Assembly (NCBI GenBank): GCA_016803235.1
Contig: JADCLI010000001.1
Coordinates: 186,001-250,000, forward strand
Length of the DNA: 64,000 bases
Reading direction: 5' to 3'
DNA from: Pimelobacter simplex
GTDB taxonomy: Bacteria; Actinomycetota; Actinomycetes; Propionibacteriales; Nocardioidaceae
The notes under the pieces: generated by a model
Database searches by the model: none
What the model was told of the DNA's origin: nothing
The model's input: only the letters and a program-made list of their open reading frames with translations
Made by a program: the position numbers and the translations under genes
Shown: positions 7,921-16,067 of the stretch, piece by piece
How positions within the stretch are numbered: the first letter of the stretch is position 1
How the letters are laid out: every line of letters starts with the position of its first letter

Positions 7921-9261
7921 TCAACCACCGCTCGTGATCGCCCGCTCGGTGCCCAGGCTCGCTCGGGCGGCGGCGCGCGTGCCGGCGTCGCGGGAGCCGG
8001 GGGCCGCGTGCCCGGCCTGCGCGGCGCCCTTCCAGGTGCCGCGGATGCCGTGGTCGCGCTGCATCCGGCCGAAGTAGTCGACCACCTCGACCTCGCGGGC
8101 CCGGATGGCCAGCTCCGTCGACGTGGGGCCCTCGGCCACCGGAGCGTCGGCGGCGACTGCAGCAGCCCGAGCCGACGCCCGCGCTGCTGCCAGCCGGTCA
8201 CCGATGTGGTCGGCCCAGGCCTCGTAGAACGCCGCCCGGGCGGTCGACCCGTGCACCGGCTTGAGCTCCCACCGCCGGCGGCGGGCGTTCCACACCTCGC
8301 GCTGGTCGGCCTTGTGGGCGCCCGAGCGCAGGTGGGCATCGCCGTCGGCCACCATCTGGGTGACCAGCGTGGCGTAGAGCGCCTGGACCACCGCGATGTC
8401 GGAGGGGAAGCCGTAGAGGGTGACCCGGGTGTTGCTGGTGTAGATCGCCACCCGGACGTCGTTGGCGCGCGCGATCTCCAGCACCAGCCGCACGTAGCGG
8501 GCCAGCGACCGCTTGCCGGACTCCCCGATCAGCACCGTCTCCCAGGTCGGCTCCTCTCGCTTCTCCTCGGCGCCGGCCGTGGCTCGGGCGACCGCGAGCG
8601 CGATCTGGTGGCGGGTGGCCAGCGACTGCGCCTTGGCGAAGAACGCCTCGCGCTCGGCGGCGTTGGAGGTCCGCTCCGCCTGGCGCAGCAGCCGCCCGAT
8701 CCGCAGCAGGGTGCGGTCCTCGCCGTCGACGCCGGTGTCGAGGCCGTGCAGCCGGTAGGCGGTGTGCAGCAGGTCGGCCAGCACCGGCATGCCGATGTCC
8801 TCGAGCAGGCGCAGGTACGTCGTGCGGAACTCCGGCCCGTGCCCGACCGCCCCGGCGAGGTGGTGGGCGAGCTCGTGCAGCACGACCGCGGCCCGCAGCG
8901 ACCACGCGCCGCCGACCTCGCGCGGGGGGATCGCGATCACGCCGCGGGCGGGCAGCTCGTCGTACTCGTAGTGCGCCTTCGCGTGCCCGCGCCGCGATCG
9001 GACCACGACCGGGACCGCGGCGAGGTCGAGGCCGTCACCGTCGGCGTAGGCGCTCCCGGTCGCGACGAGGTGGCCCAGCACCTTGTCGACGAAGCCCTGG
9101 ACGTGGGCGGGGTCGGTGAACCGCGGCTCGGTCTCGGGCTCGAAGGCCTGCAGGACGTTGCCGACCTGGACCCGCAGCGGCTCACCCGGGGTGCGCGCGG
9201 CCTCGTCCAGCCAGCCGGCGAACAGGTCCTCGGCGGCGTAGACCTCGCGGGTGTCGGGCAT
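7921..9261 (-). CDS. TIGR04338-like metallohydrolase fused to DUF2786
   Basis: A 446-residue protein. Residues 1-165 resemble the actinobacterial TIGR04338 putative metallohydrolase family, with a zincin signature: HELAHH at 129-134 and a third histidine at 141 (HGPEF). Residues about 180-225 (RIGRLLRQAERTSNAAEREAFFAKAQ) match DUF2786, a short helical domain of unknown function, followed by a beta-rich region (WETVLIGESGKRSLARYVRLVLEIARAN) often seen after it. The basic C-terminal 120 residues look helical. Zinc binding and peptidase-like fold follow from the motif; no substrate is known. There is no signal peptide, so it is probably cytoplasmic. The neighbours give no functional clue. Confidence 0.75.
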   Translation of the reverse strand: MPDTREVYAAEDLFAGWLDEAARTPGEPLRVQVGNVLQAFEPETEPRFTDPAHVQGFVDKVLGHLVATGSAYADGDGLDLAAVPVVVRSRRGHAKAHYEYDELPARGVIAIPPREVGGAWSLRAAVVLHELAHHLAGAVGHGPEFRTTYLRLLEDIGMPVLADLLHTAYRLHGLDTGVDGEDRTLLRIGRLLRQAERTSNAAEREAFFAKAQSLATRHQIALAVARATAGAEEKREEPTWETVLIGESGKRSLARYVRLVLEIARANDVRVAIYTSNTRVTLYGFPSDIAVVQALYATLVTQMVADGDAHLRSGAHKADQREVWNARRRRWELKPVHGSTARAAFYEAWADHIGDRLAAARASARAAAVAADAPVAEGPTSTELAIRAREVEVVDYFGRMQRDHGIRGTWKGAAQAGHAAPGSRDAGTRAAARASLGTERAITSGG

Positions 9262-9273
9262 GCGCCCAGCCTG

Positions 9274-10422
9274 TCAGGCGGCCCCGACAGTTCCGTCCTC
9301 GGCGCCGGCCAGCTCGCCCCGGAGCCGGTCGCGCAGGCCGACGAGCTCGGTGATCGCCTCGACGAAGCGCACCGTGCTGTCGCCGACACCGTTGTCGTCG
9401 AAGTAGTGGTGGCGCATCGCGGCCCGGGCGATGCGGTGCTCGTCGTGCGCGAGGCGTTCGGTGAGGAGCTCGGTCAGGCCCGGCAGGCCCTCGGTGTCGA
9501 TCACGTCGGCGCAACGGCTGACCGGCACCTCCTGGCGCAGTCGCTCGGCGTCGTGGTGCCGGTCGGTGATCAGGATCGGCTTGTCGGTCTGCAGGTAGAG
9601 CCAGTCCAGGCCGACGGAGGAGACGTCGGTGACCATCGCGTCGCAGCCGGGGAACACGGCGAGGATGTCGCCCTGCCAGATCGCGGCATGTCCGGCCTCG
9701 GGATCGCTCTCGGCGGCCCGCTCGACGAGCTCGAGGATGGCCTGGTGCGCCTCGCGGATGGCCGGGGTCAGGCTGGTGGTCACCTTCGGGTGCGGCTTGT
9801 AGACGAGCCGGACGTCGGGGACCGCGAGGATCGAGCGGACGATGTCGACGCCGAACACGTCGACCGACGTGTAGTCGTTGTAGTCCGCGTCGCCCTCCCA
9901 GGTGGGCGCGTAGAGCACCGTGCGGCGCTCGCTCGCCGGCAGCAGGGGAGCGGGGCGCAGGTCCAGCTGCGGCCGGCCGATCCGGACCAGGCGGTGCTCG
10001 TCGAGCTCCATCAGCGCGGCCCGGTGCCGCTGCACGGCGGCCTCGCCGGCCACGAAGACGCGGTCGTAGGCCTTGGCGTTGTTCGAGATCATCGACTGCT
10101 TGTCGCTCTCGCCGTGGTTGATGTGCACGTGCAGCATCCGGCCGTCGAGCAGCGAGTTGAAGTTGAGCATGGAGTTGTTGCAGTAGACGACGACCTTGGC
10201 GTCGAGCTCGTCGTACGTCGCGGCGAGGTCGGCGAAACCGGGCGCGAGGAGGACGGGCAGCGAGGTGCGCTCCTCGACGATCGCGCGGGTCTGCGGGTCG
10301 CGCGTCAGGATGCCCACGGGATGGGTGTCATCGAGCCGTTCCAGCACCGGGAGCCACTGGAGCAGCTGGTAGACCCGGGTCGGGTCGTCGGCGAAGTAGG
10401 CGATGACGTGGGGCTTCTGCAC
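9274..10422 (-). CDS. CDP-glycerol glycerophosphotransferase-family protein
   Basis: A 382-residue protein of the TagB/TagF-like family (PF04464). Diagnostic motifs are HGESDKQ (acceptor-side histidine), YAPTWEG, KPHPK and TDVSSVGLDWL. These enzymes transfer glycerol-phosphate or related units from CDP-glycerol to build teichoic-acid-like wall polymers; Nocardioides walls carry such glycopolymers. The start is the GTG at 10422, six bases after a TAGTAT -10 box (10429-10434 on the minus strand), so the mRNA is likely leaderless. An O-acetyltransferase is transcribed divergently, also from a leaderless promoter, which suggests a small wall-polymer locus. The acceptor is not known. Confidence 0.82.
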   Translation of the reverse strand: MQKPHVIAYFADDPTRVYQLLQWLPVLERLDDTHPVGILTRDPQTRAIVEERTSLPVLLAPGFADLAATYDELDAKVVVYCNNSMLNFNSLLDGRMLHVHINHGESDKQSMISNNAKAYDRVFVAGEAAVQRHRAALMELDEHRLVRIGRPQLDLRPAPLLPASERRTVLYAPTWEGDADYNDYTSVDVFGVDIVRSILAVPDVRLVYKPHPKVTTSLTPAIREAHQAILELVERAAESDPEAGHAAIWQGDILAVFPGCDAMVTDVSSVGLDWLYLQTDKPILITDRHHDAERLRQEVPVSRCADVIDTEGLPGLTELLTERLAHDEHRIARAAMRHHYFDDNGVGDSTVRFVEAITELVGLRDRLRGELAGAEDGTVGAA

Positions 10423-10502
10423 CGACAGATACTACGGCCACGAACGGTGGGTGGACGAACCGTCGGACCCGCCTGAATGTTGCGTTTCGGTAACCTCGCC
10501 CG

Positions 10503-11165
10503 GTGCTCGATCTCCGGCGCCCGCTCCGCCGCCTCCTGAACCGTTCCGTCCATGCCGCCTGGCGGTGGGCGGAGCACGTGGGGGACGTCTCACCGGACAG
10601 CGACCTGGCCCGTCGGTTCGGGACCTTCGGGCCGGGGGCCTGCCTGGCGTTCCCGCTGTCCGACGTGGTCAACGCGAGCGCGATCCACATCGGGCGCGAC
10701 ACGCTGATCGGGAAGTACGCCACCCTCTCGGTCGGCTACGGCCCGACCCAGGAGGTGCTTCCCGAGCGCGGCCTGCGTGTCGGCGAACGCTGCGTCCTCG
10801 GCGCCCGGATCACCATCACCGCCCACGAGTCCATCGAGATCGGCGACGACGTCTGGTTCGGGCAGGACGTGTTCGTCTCCGACGCCAGCCACGGCTACAC
10901 GAACCCCGATGTCCCCGTCGGGCTGCAGTTCGGCACCCACCAGCCGGTCGCCATCGGCTCCGGCAGCTGGATCGGCCACGGCGCGATGATCCTGCCCGGT
11001 ACGACGATCGGGCGGAACGTCGTGGTCGCCGCCGGCTCCGTCGTCCGCGGCGACGTGCCCGACCACGCGGTCGTCGGCGGTGTCCCGGCCAAGCTGATCC
11101 GGCGCCGCCACGTCGACGGCAGCTGGGCGCGGGTCGTTTCCGAGACGCCTACGCTGACCCCATGA
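10503..11165 (+). CDS. left-handed beta-helix acyltransferase (sugar O-acetyltransferase)
   Basis: A 220-residue protein with hexapeptide repeats of the LbH fold: IHIGRDTLIGKYATLSVG, then IEIGDDVWFGQDVFVSD, then IGSGSWIGHGAMILPGTTIGRNVVVAAGSVV, ending VPDHAVVGGVPAKLIRR. The histidine in DASHGYTN is placed like the catalytic His of CysE/WbbJ-type acetyltransferases. It probably O-acetylates a surface sugar or wall polymer, in keeping with the divergent glycerophosphotransferase gene. The GTG start follows TAACCT (10491-10496) by six bases, indicating a leaderless transcript. Its stop overlaps an ATG that opens a seven-codon ORF before acetoacetyl-CoA synthetase. Confidence 0.83.
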   Translation: MLDLRRPLRRLLNRSVHAAWRWAEHVGDVSPDSDLARRFGTFGPGACLAFPLSDVVNASAIHIGRDTLIGKYATLSVGYGPTQEVLPERGLRVGERCVLGARITITAHESIEIGDDVWFGQDVFVSDASHGYTNPDVPVGLQFGTHQPVAIGSGSWIGHGAMILPGTTIGRNVVVAAGSVVRGDVPDHAVVGGVPAKLIRRRHVDGSWARVVSETPTLTP

Positions 11166-11185
11166 GCCCCATGAGGACGTCGTGA
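11162..11185 (+). CDS. possible seven-codon leader ORF (MSPMRTS)
   Basis: An ATG six bases after a TACGCT hexamer (11150-11155) opens a seven-codon frame whose TGA overlaps the GTG of the acetoacetyl-CoA synthetase gene (GTGA). If transcription is leaderless from TACGCT, ribosomes would start here and could reinitiate on the GTG, helped by GAGGA at 11173-11177. This rests on sequence pattern only. Confidence 0.3.
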   Translation: MSPMRTS

Positions 11186-13041
11186 GCCGGATCGAGGAGC
11201 TCGCGCGCTTCGTCGGCGTCCCGGGCGACTACGACGACCTGTGGTCCTGGTCGGTCCGTGACCTCGAGGCGTTCTGGTCGGGCGTCGCGCGCCACCTCGG
11301 GTTCGACCTGCCCGGCCCGGTGCTCGCCGAGGAGCGGATGCCCGGTGCGGTGTGGTTCCCCGAGGCGCGGGTCAGCTACGCCGCGGCTGTCCTGGAGGGC
11401 CGCCCGGCCGACGAGGTCGCCGTCGTCGGCGTCACCGAGGATCCGGCCGCGACGGTCGAGATCACCTGGGGTGAGCTGCGGCGTCGTACGGCGAGCCTGG
11501 CCGCGACCCTGCGCGGCCTCGGCGTGGGGGAGGGCGACCGCGTGGTGGGCTTCCTGCCCAACACACCCGACGCCGTGGTCGCGTTCCTGGCGACTGCCAG
11601 CCTGGGTGCGGTCTGGTCGGTGTGCGGCATGGACTACGCCGCCTCCGCCGCCCGCTCGCGCTTCGAGCAGCTGGAACCGGTCGTGCTGGTCCACGCGTCG
11701 TCCTACGTCCACGGGCAGCGGGTGCACGACCGCAGCGAGGTCGTCGCGGAGCTGAGCGCCGCCCTGCCGAGCCTGCGTGCGGTGCTCGAGGTCGGGACGC
11801 CGGCCTGGGACGAGGCGCTCGGCGCCGACGTGCCGTTCGAGCCGGTCGACGTCGCGTTCGACCACCCGCTGTGGGTGCTGTTCTCCTCAGGCACCACCGG
11901 CCGGCCGAAGGGAATCGTCCACGGCCACGGCGGCGCGCTGCTCGAGCAGGCCAAGGTCGCGGCGTACCACTTCGACCTCGGGCCGGGCGAGCGACTGTTC
12001 TGGTTCACCACACCGTCGTGGATGATGTGGAACTTCGTGGTCGGCGCCCTGCTGACCGGCGCGTCCGTCGTCACGTACGACGGCAGCCCGGCCCACCCCG
12101 CGCCCGACGGCCTCTGGGCCCTGGCCGCCCAGCACGGCGTGACCGTGGCCGGGATGAGCCCCGGCTACGTGGCCGCCTGCCAGAAGGCCGGCGTCGGCCC
12201 GGCCGGCCACGACCTGTCCCGGTTGCGGCGGGTCGGCATCTCCGGGTCGACCTTCCCGGCGACCAGCCACGAGGCGCTGCAGGCCGAGCTCGGGCCCGAC
12301 GTGCAGGTCTGCTCGATCAGCGGTGGCACCGACGTCGTCAGCGCGTTCGTCGGCGCGGCCCCGACGCTTCCGGTCTGGCCCGGCGAGCTGTCCCGGCCCT
12401 GCCTGGGCGTCGCGCTCGACGCCTTCGACGCGGAGGGTCACCCGGTGCGGGGCGAGGTCGGCGAGCTGGTGGTCACCCGGCCGATGCCCTCCATGCCGCT
12501 GTACTTCTGGGGCGACGAGGACGGCAGCCGCTACCACGACGCCTACTTCGACACCTATCCCGGCGTGTGGCGCCACGGGGACTGGATCACCATCACCGAC
12601 CACCGCTCGGTCGTCATCCACGGCCGCTCCGACGCGACCCTGAACCGCAACGGCGTCCGGATGGGCAGCGGTGACATCTACGAGCCGGTCGAGGCGCTGG
12701 CGGAGGTCCGCGAGGCGTTGGTGATCGGGCTCGAGGAACCGGACGGCGGCTACTGGATGCCGCTGTTCGTGGTCCTGGCCGACGGGGTCGAGCTCGACGA
12801 GGCGCTCGAGGCGCGGATCCGCGACGCCGTGCGCACCCACGCCTCGGCTCGCCACGTCCCCGACGCGGTCATCGCGGCTCCCGGCATCCCGCACACCCGC
12901 ACCGGCAAGAAGCTCGAGGTGCCCGTGAAGAAGGTGCTGGCGGGCCAGGACCTCGGCGGCTCCTACGACCCCGGTAGTGTGGACGACCCAGAGCTGATCG
13001 ACTGGTACCGAACCGTGGGCAGGAGCCGCAGAACCCGATGA
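11182..13041 (+). CDS. acetoacetyl-CoA synthetase
   Basis: A 619-residue ANL-superfamily ligase, close to the usual 640-660 residues of acetoacetate-CoA ligases. The ATP-binding P-loop FSSGTTGRPKGIVHGHGG lies at about residues 234-251. WFTTPSWMMWNF and SISGGTDVVSAF are typical of this family rather than acetyl-CoA synthetase. The hinge and C-terminal catalytic lysine region are NRNGVRMGSGDIY and HTRTGKKLEVPVKK. It activates acetoacetate to acetoacetyl-CoA, feeding ketone-body or polyhydroxybutyrate-type carbon into central metabolism. The GTG overlaps a small upstream ORF, and the TGA overlaps the ATG of the next gene (ATGA). Confidence 0.9.
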   Translation: MSRIEELARFVGVPGDYDDLWSWSVRDLEAFWSGVARHLGFDLPGPVLAEERMPGAVWFPEARVSYAAAVLEGRPADEVAVVGVTEDPAATVEITWGELRRRTASLAATLRGLGVGEGDRVVGFLPNTPDAVVAFLATASLGAVWSVCGMDYAASAARSRFEQLEPVVLVHASSYVHGQRVHDRSEVVAELSAALPSLRAVLEVGTPAWDEALGADVPFEPVDVAFDHPLWVLFSSGTTGRPKGIVHGHGGALLEQAKVAAYHFDLGPGERLFWFTTPSWMMWNFVVGALLTGASVVTYDGSPAHPAPDGLWALAAQHGVTVAGMSPGYVAACQKAGVGPAGHDLSRLRRVGISGSTFPATSHEALQAELGPDVQVCSISGGTDVVSAFVGAAPTLPVWPGELSRPCLGVALDAFDAEGHPVRGEVGELVVTRPMPSMPLYFWGDEDGSRYHDAYFDTYPGVWRHGDWITITDHRSVVIHGRSDATLNRNGVRMGSGDIYEPVEALAEVREALVIGLEEPDGGYWMPLFVVLADGVELDEALEARIRDAVRTHASARHVPDAVIAAPGIPHTRTGKKLEVPVKKVLAGQDLGGSYDPGSVDDPELIDWYRTVGRSRRTR

Positions 13042-14393
13042 CCGCCTGGCTACTGCTGGGACTCGCCATCCTCCTGGTGCTCGCGTGCGGCCTGTTCGTC
13101 GCCGCCGAGTTCGCCTTCGTCACCGTCGACCGCGGCCAGGTCGACCGCGCTGCCGCCGCCGGCGACGCCTCGGCGATCGGCCTGCAGAAGGCGCTGCGCT
13201 CCTTGTCGACCCAGCTCTCCGGAGCCCAGGTCGGGATCACGATCACCAACCTCGCGATCGGCTTCCTCGCCGAACCGGCGATCGCGGAGCTGCTGCGGGG
13301 GCCGCTGGAGACCGCGGGCGTGGCCGAGGGCGCGGTCCGCCCGGTCGGCGTCGCGCTCGGCCTCACGTTGAGCACGCTGCTGACCATGCTGATCGGCGAG
13401 CTGGTGCCCAAGAACGTCGCGATCGCGCTGCCGATGGCCACCGCCCGGCTCACCCAGCGGCCGATGCGGCTCTTCACGGCCGCCGCCCGCGGCCCGATCA
13501 AGGTGCTCAACGGCAGCGCCAACGCGATCGTGCGCCGCCTCGGCGTCGAGCCGCAGGAGGAGCTCCGCTCGGCCCGCAGCTCCACCGAGCTCGCCTCCCT
13601 GATCCAGCACTCGGCCGACGAGGGCACCCTCGACGCCGACACCGCGGAGCTGATGGAGCGCTCGGTCGAGTTCGGCACGCGGACGGCCGGCGAGATCATG
13701 ACGCCGCGGGTGCGGACCCACTCGCTCGACGCCAACGACCGGGCGAGCGCCGTGATCGCGCTGGCCCGCGAGTCGGGCAACTCCCGCTTCCCGGTGCTCG
13801 ACGACACCGACGCCGTCGTCGGGACCGTCCACGTCAAGAACGCCGTCGCGCTGCCCCTCCACGAGCGAGCCACCACCAAGGTCAAGCACCTGATGGCCAA
13901 GCCGATCCTGGTCCCCGACTCGCTGCGCCTCGACCCGCTGCTGGCGCTGCTGCGCGCCGACGGCTTCCAGCTGGCCATCGTCCTGGACGAGTACGGCGAC
14001 CACGCCGGCATCGTCACGCTCGAGGACGTGATCGAGGAGATCGTCGGCGACATCGCCGACGAGCACGACCGGCTCGGCAGCCGCGGGCGGCTGCGCCGCG
14101 ACGGCACCTGGTCGCTGTCCGGGCTGCTGCGACCTGACGAGGTCGAGGACCTCACCGGGATCGAGCTGCCGGAGAGCGAGGACTACGACACGGTGGCGGG
14201 GCTCGTGCTCAAGCTGCTCGGCCGGATCCCGCAGACCGGCGACGTGGCCGTCGTACCCCTGCCGCTGTCGGGCGAGGACGAGGAGGAGCCCGCGCGGCAG
14301 GCCGTGCTGAGCGTCGACCACATGGACGGACTTCGGATCGACCGGATCTCGATGCGCGTCGAGCCCGTGGAGGAGGTCGGCACCGATGGGTGA
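13038..14393 (+). CDS. CNNM/CorC-type hemolysin-family membrane protein
   Basis: A 451-residue protein: an N-terminal DUF21/CNNM transmembrane domain (about residues 1-190, with LSGAQVGITITNLAIGF and LIGELVPKN), a CBS pair (about 215-335) and a C-terminal CorC_HlyC domain (about 345-440). Bacterial relatives are linked to magnesium or cobalt homeostasis; the old 'hemolysin' label is historical. The ATG overlaps the acetoacetyl-CoA synthetase stop by four bases. A paralogue follows with an 8 bp overlap, so the pair is co-translated and may work as a heteromer. Confidence 0.9.
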   Translation: MTAWLLLGLAILLVLACGLFVAAEFAFVTVDRGQVDRAAAAGDASAIGLQKALRSLSTQLSGAQVGITITNLAIGFLAEPAIAELLRGPLETAGVAEGAVRPVGVALGLTLSTLLTMLIGELVPKNVAIALPMATARLTQRPMRLFTAAARGPIKVLNGSANAIVRRLGVEPQEELRSARSSTELASLIQHSADEGTLDADTAELMERSVEFGTRTAGEIMTPRVRTHSLDANDRASAVIALARESGNSRFPVLDDTDAVVGTVHVKNAVALPLHERATTKVKHLMAKPILVPDSLRLDPLLALLRADGFQLAIVLDEYGDHAGIVTLEDVIEEIVGDIADEHDRLGSRGRLRRDGTWSLSGLLRPDEVEDLTGIELPESEDYDTVAGLVLKLLGRIPQTGDVAVVPLPLSGEDEEEPARQAVLSVDHMDGLRIDRISMRVEPVEEVGTDG

Positions 14394-15450
14394 CCTCGGC
14401 GGCGTGCTGCTGGCGGTCGTGCTGCTGGCTGCCAACGCCTTCTTCGTCGGGGCGGAGTTCGCGCTGATCTCCGCGCGGCGCAGCCAGATCGAGCCGCGGG
14501 CCCAGGCCGGGTCGCGGATGGCCCGGATCACCCTGGCCGCGATGGAGCGGGTCTCGGAGATGATGGCCGGCGCCCAGCTCGGCATCACGATCTGCTCGCT
14601 CGGCCTCGGTGCCGTCGGCGAGCCCGCCCTGGCCGACCTCATCGAGCCGGTCTTCCACGAGCTGCACGTGCCCGACGAGTGGCTGCACCCGGTCGCCTTC
14701 GTGATCGCGATGACCGTCGTGGTCTTCCTGCACGTCGTGCTCGGCGAGATGGTGCCCAAGAACATCGCCATCGCCGGGCCCGACCGCGCCGCGCTGATCC
14801 TCGGCCCGCCCATGCTCGGCATCGTCACCGTCCTGCGGCCCCTGATCGTGACGATCAACGCCCTGGCCAACGGCATCCTGCGACTGCTGCGGATCGAGCC
14901 CAAGGACGAGATCGGCAGCACCTTCACCCGCGAGGAGGTCGCCGCGCTGGTCGAGGAGTCGCACGGCGAGGGGCTGCTGGCCGAGGACGAGTACGACCGG
15001 CTCTCCGGCGCCCTCGGCTTCACCGAGAAGACCGTCGCCGAGGTGATGATGCGACCCGACTCGCTCGCCACCGTGGTGCGCGGCTCCACCGGCGCCGAGG
15101 TCGAGGCACTGTGCGCCGCGACCGGGTTCAGCAGGTTCCCCGTCGTCGCCGAGGGGGAGGAGCCGGCCGAGCTGCTCGGCTACCTCCACATCAAGGACGT
15201 CCTCGAGCCCGACGAGGAGCGCCGCGAGCGCCCGGTCGCCGATCGCTGGATCCGGCCCTTCGCCACGGTCACCGACGACACCCTGCTGCACGACGCGCTC
15301 GAGGTCCTCCAGCGCCGCGGCGCCCACATGGCCCGGGTCGTCGACCCCGCCGGTACGACGCTCGGCGTGGCCGCCCTCGAGGACGTGATCGAGGAGCTCG
15401 TCGGCGAGATCCGCGACGCCGCCCACTCCGAGGAGCCGTCGGCCACGTGA
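14386..15450 (+). CDS. second CNNM-type protein lacking the CorC_HlyC domain
   Basis: A 354-residue paralogue of the preceding protein. The DUF21 domain (FVGAEFALISARRSQIE near the N-terminus, then MMAGAQLGITICSLGLGAVGEPAL and VVLGEMVPKNIAI) and the CBS pair are present, but the protein stops soon after the second CBS domain (LEDVIEELVGEIRD), so the C-terminal CorC_HlyC domain is absent. Adjacent long and short CNNM pairs are common in actinobacteria. Its role is probably divalent-cation transport or its regulation. The start overlaps the upstream gene by 8 bp. Confidence 0.9.
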   Translation: MGDLGGVLLAVVLLAANAFFVGAEFALISARRSQIEPRAQAGSRMARITLAAMERVSEMMAGAQLGITICSLGLGAVGEPALADLIEPVFHELHVPDEWLHPVAFVIAMTVVVFLHVVLGEMVPKNIAIAGPDRAALILGPPMLGIVTVLRPLIVTINALANGILRLLRIEPKDEIGSTFTREEVAALVEESHGEGLLAEDEYDRLSGALGFTEKTVAEVMMRPDSLATVVRGSTGAEVEALCAATGFSRFPVVAEGEEPAELLGYLHIKDVLEPDEERRERPVADRWIRPFATVTDDTLLHDALEVLQRRGAHMARVVDPAGTTLGVAALEDVIEELVGEIRDAAHSEEPSAT

Positions 15451-15475
15451 CCACACCGACCCCGCCGCCCGCCAC

Positions 15476-15481
15476 TAGAGT
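15476..15481 (+). promoter_or_regulatory. leaderless -10 box (TAGAGT) deciding the start at 15489
   Basis: TAGAGT sits seven bases before the GTG at 15489. This spacing places the transcription start on the GTG itself, as in actinobacterial leaderless genes, and favours 15489 over the in-frame GTG codons at 15447 and 15480. Confidence 0.55.
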
Positions 15482-15488
15482 GTCTTCC

Positions 15489-16067
15489 GTGGCTGCTCAT
15501 CGGGTGCTGACGCTGCCCAACCTGATCAGCTTCCTGCGGTTGCTCGGCGTCCCGCTGTTCCTCTACCTCGTGCTGGGCCCCGAGGCCGACGTCCTCGCGC
15601 TCGTCGTGCTGATGGCCTCGGGCGTGACCGACTTCCTCGACGGCTGGGTGGCCCGCCGGCTGGACCAGACCTCGGAGCTCGGGCGGCTGCTCGACCCGAT
15701 CGCCGACCGGCTCTACATCCTCGCCGTCGTGGTCGGCCTCGCGATGCGCGACATCATCCCGTGGTGGGTGGCGCTGTGCCTGCCGTTGCGCGACCTGCTG
15801 CTGTGGGGCCTGGTGCCGCTGCTGCGCACGCGCGGATACAGCGCGCTGCCGGTCCACTTCCTCGGCAAGGCCGCCACCTTCAACCTCCTCTACGCCTTCC
15901 CGTTGCTGCTCCTCGGTGACGGGGACGGCCGGGTCGCGGTGCTCGCGCAGGTGTTCGGCTGGGCGTTCGCGCTGTGGGGGATCGGCCTGTACTGGTGGGC
16001 CGGCGTCCTCTACGCCTGGCAGGTGCGCAAGCTGCTCGCCACCACCGAGCGTCCCTCCCATGCCTGA
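15489..16067 (+). CDS. CDP-alcohol phosphatidyltransferase
   Basis: A 192-residue, multi-spanning membrane enzyme. The family motif DG-x2-AR-x8-G-x3-D-x3-D is intact: DGWVAR, then eight residues, then GRLLDPIAD. It transfers a phosphatidyl group from CDP-diacylglycerol to an alcohol such as glycerol phosphate. By position it corresponds to pgsA2 (Rv1822) of Mycobacterium tuberculosis, whose product has been assigned to phospholipid synthesis without a settled substrate. The GTG at 15489 is preferred because TAGAGT lies seven bases upstream. The stop overlaps the following DUF881 gene. Confidence 0.86.
   Translation: MAAHRVLTLPNLISFLRLLGVPLFLYLVLGPEADVLALVVLMASGVTDFLDGWVARRLDQTSELGRLLDPIADRLYILAVVVGLAMRDIIPWWVALCLPLRDLLLWGLVPLLRTRGYSALPVHFLGKAATFNLLYAFPLLLLGDGDGRVAVLAQVFGWAFALWGIGLYWWAGVLYAWQVRKLLATTERPSHA

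Noticed and set aside
8008..10476. An 822-codon + strand frame opposite two minus-strand genes
   Set aside because: Same GC-bias shadow; the minus-strand metallohydrolase and glycerophosphotransferase have recognisable motifs.
15447..15488. GTG at 15447 as start of the CDP-alcohol phosphatidyltransferase
   Set aside because: It would add a Thr/Pro-rich run with no family match, and TAGAGT fits 15489 better.
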